Positions 1 to 5,620 of a stretch of DNA of 6,597 nucleotides are shown here, piece after piece. This stretch comes from Methanosarcina sp. (GTDB lineage: Archaea; Halobacteriota; Methanosarcinia; Methanosarcinales; Methanosarcinaceae). The DNA lies in contig DUIO01000187.1 of the NCBI GenBank assembly GCA_013330315.1, positions 20,153 through 26,749 on the forward strand. Reading direction: 5' to 3'. The notes under the pieces were generated by a model. It searched no databases, was not told where the DNA came from, and worked only from the letters and a program-made list of their open reading frames with translations. The stretch's first letter is position 1, and each line of letters begins with the position of its first letter. The translations under genes and the position numbers were made by a program.

Positions 1-383
1 TAATTTTCAGGTGAAGCCTGCTGGATAATAGCGTCTCCAAGGGTGGTATGTATTCCTGAGACAGTTGTGACCGTCACAGGGACTCTAGTATTGAGTTTGT
101 CTGCAACTTCTCCAGCAATTCCTTTTTCCAGCAATTCCATGCTGACACTTTCGTCAGAAATTATGGTTATTCTGGTGTGATTTATTTTCGGTGAACTCAT
201 TTCTGCAGAATAGGGTGCAGCAAGAGCGAGAATCAGAAGAAAGATTACGAGGACATGGACGAACAGATGTTTTTTATCGATCTTTTTTAAGAGACCCAAA
301 AGCACAAGAAACACAAGAGGGCCGAGTAACATCAGTTCGCTTATGTGTAAAAAATTAAAACCATAAGGAAAATCAAGGCTCAT
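1..383 (-). CDS. Membrane-anchored vWA-domain protein, second Bat-like gene (C-terminus outside window)
   Basis: This partial gene, 127 full codons, runs off the left edge. The ATG at 383 is well supported: AAGGAGGA at 391-398 sits 7 bases upstream, and the start overlaps the stop of the preceding BatA-like gene as ATGA, which implies translational coupling. The protein begins MSLDFPYGFN. It has two hydrophobic segments, residues about 17-32 and 40-58, separated by a basic loop (KKIDKKH). After the second segment the sequence ITIISDESVSM gives a MIDAS-type DxSxS motif (D77, S79, S81). TTLGDAI at residues 113-119 resembles the conserved vWA threonine region. The layout matches BatA/BatB-like proteins: membrane hairpin, then an external vWA domain. 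The motif is intact but the surrounding residues are unusual, since DVSGS or DSSAS is more common. The spacing from DxSxS to the threonine motif is also short. The role is inferred from neighbours: a partner of the MoxR ATPase. Whether a C-terminal TM or other domain follows cannot be seen. Confidence 0.8.
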   Translation of the reverse strand, partial: MSLDFPYGFNFLHISELMLLGPLVFLVLLGLLKKIDKKHLFVHVLVIFLLILALAAPYSAEMSSPKINHTRITIISDESVSMELLEKGIAGEVADKLNTRVPVTVTTVSGIHTTLGDAIIQQASPEN

Positions 384-2266
384 ATAATCTTCCTCCTTAA
401 CATGACTGCGTTTTCTATTATGAGGAGAAGCAATAAGGCGTAAATAAGGTATTTTCTGGGCCTGTCAGGAGAAGTTTTATGGAACTCTTGCCTCCTGATT
501 TCTCCGTTCTCGCCTGTCAGGTTCAGCCTTTTTTCCGTAAAGGTATTTGATTCCCCGGCGTCATACAGGTTAACAGCTATGGTCTTCTGGTTGAGTTCAT
601 AAAGCCCGCATTCATCATAATAGACAAAATTGCTGCTGATAGTTTCTGCAGGGGTTTTAATCCTGACAGCCTGATCAAATGCCTGGTACCGTCCCGTGTT
701 CACATTTGTCTCGCTTATGTCCCCTACTCCCCATACGTATCTCAGGAGTTTTATCCAGAACACAGGGTAAGTCGGAGTAGTTGCGAAATTATTCCATGCA
801 TCGTTTCCGGCAATATCACTGAACCCCACATAGGTTACTGTCCCGTTGTTTATATTCTTCAAGCAGACCAGAGGCCCCACCCCCTGTGCTTCTGCAAGGA
901 CGGCAGCATCCTGTTTTGGGACAGTTTTCAGGAATCTCCGGAGGTATACTTCGCTGAAAGAGACATCTTCAAAAATAGTCTTCCCGCTTCCGACGGTCTC
1001 AATATTGTAACTGCCTTTTTCCTCTATCGAGATTAAGTCTACCGGAAGAACAGAATAAAGTCCTTGCATCCGTAATGAATCATAAAGGCACTCGTTCCCT
1101 ATAATTATAAGGTCTTTTCCATTTTTTGCAAAAGCCGCGATTTCCAGGGCATCACTGGCTGAAAGAGGCTTATGTTTTGAGTTTACTATTATGGTGTCAT
1201 ATTCCGAAGCATTGTCTGGAAGGTCCTGCCGTACATCTACCTTGACATCGGGCAAAAGGGATACCGCTGTTGCCAGAGAAGACCTTCCTGCAATTTTCTC
1301 CGGGTCCGTTAATATTAAAATTTTTTTGGGTGTAACCTCAGGAATTGAAATAAAAGCAATGTTATCGCAGGGTATCGCATCATTATTAAGGATTTGTACA
1401 GTCGACACTCCCTGCGGGATCTTTGAAAACTTTATTTGCTGTGTTCCGTATCCTGTAAGGTGTATCGGGCTACTTACTTTCGTGCCGGATGAAGAACCCA
1501 CATTGTTTTCCAATTGAATATCAAGATTCGCACCTGCATCATTGAAACTCTTGACCGTGCAGGTATACTCATATGTCCCGTCATTACTGTCTTTCAAATA
1601 ACCTTCCACAATTGCGTAATTGACGGTTTTATTGCCTACCTGCCTGAACTCCAGCTCCATATTTTTTGTGTTTGCAATCCTGATGTATGTTTCAGGTGCC
1701 CTTCCTTCCCAGTTCTCAAAATCCGATACAACTACGATTTTTCCGTTTTCATTTTCTTTTTCATTTATGGCAGTCAAAATAGTTCTTGGGACATCTGAGG
1801 GTGTATTTCTTGCTTCAAGCCGGTTAATTATTTTCTCCGCATCATCTTCACCCAGAGATTTTGCAAGCACTACAGGCATGCTTTCCGCAGCGATTATGGT
1901 GTTCTCCTGACCCAGGCTATCCAGTGCGATTAATCTCGCTTCTTCGGTCCGGTCAGGGGCTGTCATGCTCGCAGATGAGTCCACTATAATTACTACCTTT
2001 TCAGCATCAGTCTTAACATCATCTACAAGGGGGCCTGCAATTGCTATTGATAAGAGAATAAGGGCCAGCAACTGTAAGTAAAATAAAGGGTCCGTTATTC
2101 TTTTGCTGATAGTGCGCCGGGAATCAAGCACATTCTGGCTAATCTTTCGGACAAACATAAGGGAAGGCAGAATTATATTTTTAGGACGGGGCTTGAGCAG
2201 ATATATTATTATAAGGGGAATTATACCTGCAAGCGCAGCCAGCCCCTGAGAGAATTCAAAGTCCAT
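380..2266 (-). CDS. BatA-like membrane protein with vWA domain and GATase1-like region
   Basis: The protein is 628 residues from the ATG at 2266. Residues about 5-24 form TM1, followed by a basic loop (KPRPK to SKR) and TM2 at about 62-80. This is the pattern of the BatA/aerotolerance-regulator N-terminal family. The vWA domain follows, with the MIDAS motif DSSAS at 96-100 and VVVSDFENW near 179-187 as the later metal-site strand. Residues about 313-400 (KKILILTDPE to DLIIIGNE) look like the Rossmann-type glutamine-amidotransferase-like fold often found in these proteins, with no catalytic triad that I can identify. The end is a TM at about 606-622 with a basic tail (RRKII), so the bulk should lie outside the cell. 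An upstream GTG at 2278 gives 4 more residues, but its only SD is too close. GGTGAT at 2274-2279 is 7 bases before the ATG. Likely role, by family: membrane partner of MoxR in protein-complex assembly. The client is unknown. Confidence 0.87.
   Translation of the reverse strand: MDFEFSQGLAALAGIIPLIIIYLLKPRPKNIILPSLMFVRKISQNVLDSRRTISKRITDPLFYLQLLALILLSIAIAGPLVDDVKTDAEKVVIIVDSSASMTAPDRTEEARLIALDSLGQENTIIAAESMPVVLAKSLGEDDAEKIINRLEARNTPSDVPRTILTAINEKENENGKIVVVSDFENWEGRAPETYIRIANTKNMELEFRQVGNKTVNYAIVEGYLKDSNDGTYEYTCTVKSFNDAGANLDIQLENNVGSSSGTKVSSPIHLTGYGTQQIKFSKIPQGVSTVQILNNDAIPCDNIAFISIPEVTPKKILILTDPEKIAGRSSLATAVSLLPDVKVDVRQDLPDNASEYDTIIVNSKHKPLSASDALEIAAFAKNGKDLIIIGNECLYDSLRMQGLYSVLPVDLISIEEKGSYNIETVGSGKTIFEDVSFSEVYLRRFLKTVPKQDAAVLAEAQGVGPLVCLKNINNGTVTYVGFSDIAGNDAWNNFATTPTYPVFWIKLLRYVWGVGDISETNVNTGRYQAFDQAVRIKTPAETISSNFVYYDECGLYELNQKTIAVNLYDAGESNTFTEKRLNLTGENGEIRRQEFHKTSPDRPRKYLIYALLLLLIIENAVMLRRKII
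391..398 (-). promoter_or_regulatory. Strong ribosome binding site of the second vWA gene
   Basis: AAGGAGGA on the minus strand, 7 bases before the ATG at 383. It lies within the 3' end of the BatA-like gene. With the ATGA overlap it fixes the start of the partial gene at the left edge. Confidence 0.85.
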
Positions 2267-2273
2267 ATGCAGA

Positions 2274-2279
2274 ATCACC
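2274..2279 (-). promoter_or_regulatory. Ribosome binding site deciding the BatA-like start
   Basis: GGTGAT on the minus strand pairs with the archaeal 16S tail and lies 7 bases before the ATG at 2266. It overlaps the TGA stop of the DUF58 gene (2275-2277). The alternative GTG at 2278 falls inside this site and has only an AGGTGA 3 bases away, so the ATG is preferred. Confidence 0.65.
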
Positions 2280-3156
2280 CTTCACCTATGATTCTGAGTA
2301 CGGCATCAAACGGCTCGTTTTTTATGCTCACCCGGAAGTAAGGAATTTTAAAATCGTATGCGATTTTTTCAAGTTCAGCCATATGATTTGCATATTCCGA
2401 GGCATATTCTCTTTTAAAATTAGGTCCCACTGTAAAACTGATTTCCTCATTTGTCTCGCTGTCAATGAATTTTACTGCTCCGTCTACGGCTTCAGGCAGG
2501 TTAATTTCAGTCTCGTCATAAATATGTACAAGTACAAGTTCGTGCCTGGAAAGCCTGTTAATGGCACTTCGGATCGAATCAACACCGTCCAGAAAATCCG
2601 AAATTATCAGAACCATTGATTTTGATTTTATCCTTGGGCATATTGAGTCGGCGCAATCTGCAAGTTTTGTATTTCCTCTGACAGAAACCCTGGTCAGGGA
2701 ATCTACTGTCCGCAGGAAATCGTCTCTGCCTTTGTAGGCTTTTGTGTAATCCACATCTTCTGCAAAGGTTGCAATCGTGTACACGTCATTGTGCTTCATT
2801 ACAATGTAAGAGATCCCTGCGGCTATTGTTGATGCATATTCGAACTTGTTCGGCGTGCTGTCGGGAAAAAGCATGCTGCTGCTGGCGTCAAGCAGTACTA
2901 CCATGTTAAGGTTTTTATCCTCTTCAAACCTGCGTATGTAAAGTTTTTCCGTACGAGCATACAGGTTCCAGTCAATTTTCTTTAATGAATCGCCCTGATT
3001 GTATTTTCTATGGTCTATAAGGTCAAGACCTGCCCCTGTCCGAGTTGATTGATGACTGCCCATATGAATTGCCGAAACCCGCTTGCTGAGCGGGATTGCA
3101 TACCTATCGAGTTGGGTCAGGAATGACGTATCAATTGTGTGTTTTGCGCCAGCCAT
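2275..3156 (-). CDS. DUF58 family protein with vWA-type metal-binding motif
   Basis: The protein is 293 residues with no TM segment or signal peptide, so it is probably cytoplasmic. The DUF58 signature is clear: TRTGAGLDLIDHRKYNQGDS (38-57), then KKIDWNLYARTEKLYIRRFEED, leading into MVVLLDASSSM with MIDAS residues D90, S92 and S94. GNTKLADCAD at 161-170 supplies the conserved threonine, and LIISDFLD at 183-190 the distal aspartate. Many bacterial DUF58 proteins carry two N-terminal TM helices. This one lacks them and is at the short, soluble end of the family. The ATG at 3156 has GGAGG at 3168-3172, 11 bases away, which is a rather long spacer. The gene follows moxR by 41 bases, and its stop overlaps the ribosome site of the BatA-like gene, so the three are very probably one operon. 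DUF58 proteins are usual partners of MoxR ATPases; what it binds here is inference. Confidence 0.92.
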   Translation of the reverse strand: MAGAKHTIDTSFLTQLDRYAIPLSKRVSAIHMGSHQSTRTGAGLDLIDHRKYNQGDSLKKIDWNLYARTEKLYIRRFEEDKNLNMVVLLDASSSMLFPDSTPNKFEYASTIAAGISYIVMKHNDVYTIATFAEDVDYTKAYKGRDDFLRTVDSLTRVSVRGNTKLADCADSICPRIKSKSMVLIISDFLDGVDSIRSAINRLSRHELVLVHIYDETEINLPEAVDGAVKFIDSETNEEISFTVGPNFKREYASEYANHMAELEKIAYDFKIPYFRVSIKNEPFDAVLRIIGEG

Positions 3157-3197
3157 GTCTGATCTTGCCTCCAGTCATTTTTCTCTTGCTGGCTGAA

Positions 3198-4205
3198 TCA
3201 GATAATTGTAAGCGTCTTCCTGTCTTCCAGGATTTTTTGTATGATTTTATCGCTCGTAATATTGTTTCTCGCAGCGTCAAAAGACAGAATTATTCTGTGG
3301 CGAAGGACGGGAAGAGTCAGCAAGTCGATGTCTTCCTTTTCAACGTATCCTCTGCCGTCGAGAAATGCATTCGCCTTTGCACAGAGGATGAGTGCAATTG
3401 AAGCACGTGGGGACGCACCTGCTTCTATCATATCAGGCATCCTTCGGGTCTGGTTCACTATATCAATTGCGTACTTTTTGAGTTTATTCGAAATCGGAAT
3501 TCTGCGGGTTATGTGCTGCAGTTCGATAAATGTCTGTTTATCTATACATTTTTTTACAGATGGTCTAAAGGCTTCAGCATAACGATTTACAATTTCAAAT
3601 TCTTCTTCCGGGTCAGGGTATTCCAAGCGAATCTTCATTAGAAACCTATCAAGCTGGGCTTCTGGCAGGGTATAGGTCCCTTCCATCTCTATAGGGTTTT
3701 GAGTCGCAAGGATAAAAAAAGGTTTATCGAGCAAATATGTCGTGCTTGCTACTGTAACCTGTTTTTCCTGCATTGCTTCTAGCAGGGCGGACTGGGTCTT
3801 TGGGGAGGCGCGGTTAATTTCGTCTGCAAGCACGATGTTTGCAAAAACAGGGCCCTGCTTGAATTTAAAATGTTTTGAACCTCTTTCGTCTTCCTCTATA
3901 ATATCAGTTCCTGTGATATCTGCAGGCATAAGATCAGGAGTGCACTGAATCCTGCTAAACCTCATACTCATAATCTGAGAAATAGTGGATATGGTCAGGG
4001 TCTTGCCAAGCCCCGGGTTACCTTCAACAAGGACATGACCTTCGCAAAGCATAGCTATAAGGATCTGCCGGATCATTTCTTTTTGTCCGACAATAGAATT
4101 GCCAACCTCTCTAAATATAACATCAAAAATCCTGGGAGCTTTTTCATAAGTAGGTTTTAAGTTAAGTTCTGAATCTTCAAGCTGAATTTCCTGTAATTCT
4201 CTCAT
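3198..4205 (-). CDS. MoxR family AAA+ ATPase
   Basis: This 335-residue protein is the full usual length for a MoxR ATPase (AAA_3 family). Motifs in order are: Walker A GNPGLGKT (62-69), the MoxR-typical segment RIQCTPDLMPADITGTDI (85-102), Walker B VLADEIN (125-131), sensor 1 ATQNPIE (167-173), the arginine-finger region LDRFLMK (185-191), and sensor 2 GASPRAS (263-269) at the start of the C-terminal lid. All catalytic elements look intact. It should be cytoplasmic, form a ring, and use ATP to remodel client proteins together with vWA partners. The three vWA genes downstream fit this. The start at 4205 is supported by GGAGTG at 4211-4216 with a 5-base spacer. The 86-base gap upstream contains palindromes, so moxR may have its own promoter or operator in addition to read-through from the gene before it. 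The family call is firm. The client, and whether this locus acts in stress response, cofactor insertion or envelope assembly, is not visible. Confidence 0.96.
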   Translation of the reverse strand: MRELQEIQLEDSELNLKPTYEKAPRIFDVIFREVGNSIVGQKEMIRQILIAMLCEGHVLVEGNPGLGKTLTISTISQIMSMRFSRIQCTPDLMPADITGTDIIEEDERGSKHFKFKQGPVFANIVLADEINRASPKTQSALLEAMQEKQVTVASTTYLLDKPFFILATQNPIEMEGTYTLPEAQLDRFLMKIRLEYPDPEEEFEIVNRYAEAFRPSVKKCIDKQTFIELQHITRRIPISNKLKKYAIDIVNQTRRMPDMIEAGASPRASIALILCAKANAFLDGRGYVEKEDIDLLTLPVLRHRIILSFDAARNNITSDKIIQKILEDRKTLTII

Positions 4206-4210
4206 ATTGC

Positions 4211-4216
4211 CACTCC
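4211..4216 (-). promoter_or_regulatory. Ribosome binding site of moxR
   Basis: GGAGTG on the minus strand, 5 bases before the ATG at 4205. It supports the full 335-residue MoxR. Confidence 0.6.
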
Positions 4217-4222
4217 ACTATT

Positions 4223-4232
4223 TTTACGTAAA
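4223..4232. repeat. 10-bp palindrome TTTACGTAAA in the moxR leader
   Basis: A perfect palindrome 17 bases before the moxR ATG. Its right half, GTAAA (4228-4232), can also pair with TTTAC at 4240-4244 across a 7-base loop, so a small hairpin could form in the moxR 5' leader just upstream of the ribosome site. It may be an operator half of a larger control region or a leader structure. Such a short AT-rich palindrome can also occur by chance. Confidence 0.4.
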
Positions 4233-4260
4233 TGATGCGTTTACTGCAAGGACATTTGCA

Positions 4261-4268
4261 TTTTTTAA
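4261..4268 (-). promoter_or_regulatory. Possible TATA-like element of moxR
   Basis: TTAAAAAA on the minus strand, about 56 bases before the moxR ATG, would place a transcript start near 4239 and a leader of roughly 34 bases. It is the best TATA-like stretch in the gap but lacks a clear BRE. The case is weak. Confidence 0.25.
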
Positions 4269-4271
4269 TGG

Positions 4272-4287
4272 TTTTATTCGAATAAAA
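4272..4287. repeat. Perfect 16-bp palindrome TTTTATTCGAATAAAA upstream of moxR
   Basis: Both 8-base halves match exactly with no spacer. It begins 67 bases upstream of the moxR ATG and ends 4 bases before the TGA stop of the preceding membrane-protein gene in genome coordinates (stop at 4292-4294). With no loop it is a poor RNA hairpin and better suited to binding a dimeric DNA-binding protein, so a moxR operator is the favoured reading. A role in transcript end or processing is the alternative. Confidence 0.55.
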
Positions 4288-4291
4288 GGTG

Positions 4292-5155
4292 TCATTTGGA
4301 TGAAAGCGTTTCAAAATATTGCTTAATCAGGGGTTCATACTCTTCCGGCAGGTTTTCCGAATAAGTCTGGCTATATGTAAATTTCTCATCAAAGTTACCC
4401 GAACTCTCATTGAATTTACTCGCAGTATTGCCATCTATCTGGCTTGTGAACCCGAGGCCTAGGGTGGGATTGATTTTCATCTCAACCTGATCTCCGTTTT
4501 TTATGATGACAGCCTCTACCTTGTACCTGGAATCTGAGACCGTCTCCTCTTTTTCTTCATAAGCTCTGGCATTGAGGTTATGAGCGTTGTCCCGAAGGTT
4601 CTCAATTATTTTGCCTGGAGAAATGTCAAGGCTAAAGCCCTCATATATGCAGAAAGTGACCGCGCCTGAAACCAGGAGGAGTACTAAAAATGACCTGAAA
4701 ATCTGGTTTTTAGGGATTATTTTCCTTATTCTGATACCTGTAAGTTGGCCATGCACATCCTCAAACAAGTTCTTTGTGACAATATTGATATTCTGCCTAT
4801 TATCGTATGCCGTGCTCAATTTTGTCTTGAGTTCAGGAAACCCGGTTTCAAGGAGGCTTATCAGGTTAAACTTACCTTTCCTGTCAAATAACCTGTAAAT
4901 TAAACTGATAAGGAGAGTCAAAACAAGTGCACCTGTAGCCATTAAACAAAGATTAAACCAGTAAGTACTCAGGTATTCCTGGGACCTGCTCAGCTTATCC
5001 ATGCCTGGAATATAGTACGCGAGCTCATACAGGTTAAACAAAATCATTACTAAAAATGATACTACAAATTTTTCAGCTGTTTTTAAAAACCCAAGGGTAC
5101 GATAGGACCATGTGAGATATTTTTTATATTTCTCCAGAAGAGGCACTACAAGCAT
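4292..5155 (-). CDS. Three-TM membrane protein of the MoxR cluster, function unknown
   Basis: The protein is 287 residues with hydrophobic segments at about 30-48, 64-88 and 152-171. Basic residues in the N-terminus and in the 89-151 loop place both inside. The acidic C-terminal half (172-287) should therefore face outside. The inner loop contains LISLLETGFPELKTKLSTAYDN (98-119), which recalls the 'ERFPELxxRLxTA' segment seen in large membrane proteins next to bacterial moxR/bat genes (DUF4175-like). Haloarchaeal MoxR loci also carry unnamed membrane proteins of this kind. The extreme C-terminus, LPEEYEPLIKQYFETLSS (269-286), also resembles the closing helix of MoxR-associated proteins. Both likenesses are from memory and need a profile search. 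The ATG at 5155 has only a weak SD (TGAG, 5 bases upstream) and probably a very short leader. The gene lies 86 bases upstream of moxR on the same strand and may be its membrane anchor or partner. Confidence 0.8.
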   Translation of the reverse strand: MLVVPLLEKYKKYLTWSYRTLGFLKTAEKFVVSFLVMILFNLYELAYYIPGMDKLSRSQEYLSTYWFNLCLMATGALVLTLLISLIYRLFDRKGKFNLISLLETGFPELKTKLSTAYDNRQNINIVTKNLFEDVHGQLTGIRIRKIIPKNQIFRSFLVLLLVSGAVTFCIYEGFSLDISPGKIIENLRDNAHNLNARAYEEKEETVSDSRYKVEAVIIKNGDQVEMKINPTLGLGFTSQIDGNTASKFNESSGNFDEKFTYSQTYSENLPEEYEPLIKQYFETLSSK

Positions 5156-5178
5156 ATAATCTCAAACCACATTTGTAA

Positions 5179-5212
5179 TTTTTAGTAATTATATTGCGAG
5201 TGTTACTAAAAA
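5179..5212. repeat. 10-bp inverted repeat around a TATA-like element
   Basis: TTTTTAGTAA (5179-5188) and TTACTAAAAA (5203-5212) are exact inverted copies separated by 14 bases. The pair lies 24-57 bases upstream of the ATG at 5155. The spacer and inner arm hold a TATA-like stretch on the minus strand. The placement fits an operator where a bound repressor would block TBP. Binding protein unknown. Confidence 0.5.
5188..5196 (-). promoter_or_regulatory. Candidate TATA box of the MoxR-cluster first gene
   Basis: CAATATAAT on the minus strand, 33-41 bases before the ATG at 5155. Archaeal start sites lie about 25 bases downstream of the TATA box, which predicts a leader of only about 10 bases and agrees with the weak ribosome site. 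Composition of the region is AT-rich, so the exact box is uncertain. Confidence 0.35.
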
Positions 5213-5242
5213 AACTTTTCCAATATTTTAATTTTGATCCTG

Positions 5243-5263
5243 GCAAATTCCCAGCAATTCCCA
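5243..5263. repeat. Two adjacent copies of GC(A)AATTCCCA
   Basis: GCAAATTCCCA (5243-5253) is followed directly by GCAATTCCCA (5254-5263). A related AGCAGATTCCCC lies at 5322-5333. The units differ by one base insertion. They may be slippage products or weak protein-binding sites upstream of the cluster promoter. Confidence 0.4.
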
Positions 5264-5494
5264 TCAATACAGTAACAACTATCCGGTCAATACAAAGGTA
5301 AACAAGCAGAATAATTGCCCCAGCAGATTCCCCTTTTAATCTCTGCCATATCCTGTATAATCAAAAAACTATATAATTGTATAAGAAGCGTATTTTTCAT
5401 TATGTAACTTTCATAACTGATCTGGAAAATTATATCTGTTTCCGTGCCTCAAAGACTAAGAAATACTTCTCTTATCTCTTACCCCTCTAAAAAT

Positions 5495-5529
5495 CATCTA
5501 ATCTGGTGTAGCTCATTTAATCTAGTGTA
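5495..5529. repeat. 16-bp imperfect direct repeat, period 19
   Basis: CATCTAATCTGGTGTA (5495-5510) and CATTTAATCTAGTGTA (5514-5529) match at 14 of 16 positions and are separated by 3 bases. The 19-base period is close to two helical turns, which would put both copies on nearly the same face of the DNA. It lies about 340 bases upstream of the membrane-protein gene and 92 bases past the ABC ATPase stop. Function unknown. Confidence 0.5.
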
Positions 5530-5576
5530 CCTTCCATATAGTTGATCTTGTCGAAACGAATTCCAGATCTATTTGA

Positions 5577-5595
5577 GAAGAAAAAGACCACCGAT
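5577..5595 (-). terminator. Possible oligo-T terminator after the ABC transporter genes
   Basis: On the minus strand, 26-44 bases past the ATPase stop, there is a T-rich run containing CTTTTTCTTCTC. Archaeal RNA polymerase can stop at oligo-T without a hairpin, and the position at the end of an operon fits. No stem is evident and the T run is interrupted. Confidence 0.3.
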
Positions 5596-5620
5596 TTTTG
5601 AAATAGCTCTAATACATAAT

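Larger units (their letters stand above)
5156..5620. other. 465-bp intergenic region without a credible gene
   Basis: The region separates the ABC transporter genes from the MoxR cluster. It is AT-rich and holds a 16-bp direct repeat (5495-5529), short tandem units (5243-5263), an inverted repeat with a TATA-like element (5179-5212) and a T-rich stretch after the ATPase gene (about 5577-5595 on the minus strand). I found no tRNA, no clear structured RNA and no ORF with a start, ribosome site and protein-like composition. It most likely holds the end of the transporter operon and the promoter of the MoxR cluster. Confidence 0.7.

Noticed and set aside
1191..1910. Overlapping plus-strand open frames of 94-108 codons
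   Set aside because: All lie opposite the BatA-like gene and show no domain. They follow from its codon use.
1..4205. Naming the cluster an aerotolerance (Bat) operon
   Set aside because: The Bat name comes from bacterial work and the role is not general across MoxR-vWA loci. Nothing in this window shows a link to oxygen, so gene symbols were left empty.
5121..5264. Short minus-strand frame beginning at the ATG at 5264
   Set aside because: It has no ribosome site, overlaps the start of the membrane-protein gene in another frame and gives a composition without protein-like features.
5419..5569. 9-base inverted repeat GATCTGGAA (5419-5427) and TTCCAGATC (5561-5569)
   Set aside because: The arms are short and 133 bases apart, with no duplication at the ends and no transposase between them. 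Chance is the simplest explanation, so it is not called a mobile-element end.
5156..5620. CRISPR array or iteron-type origin in the spacer
   Set aside because: The repeats are only two or three copies, imperfect and of different kinds. There is no regular repeat-spacer layout and no cas or replication gene nearby.
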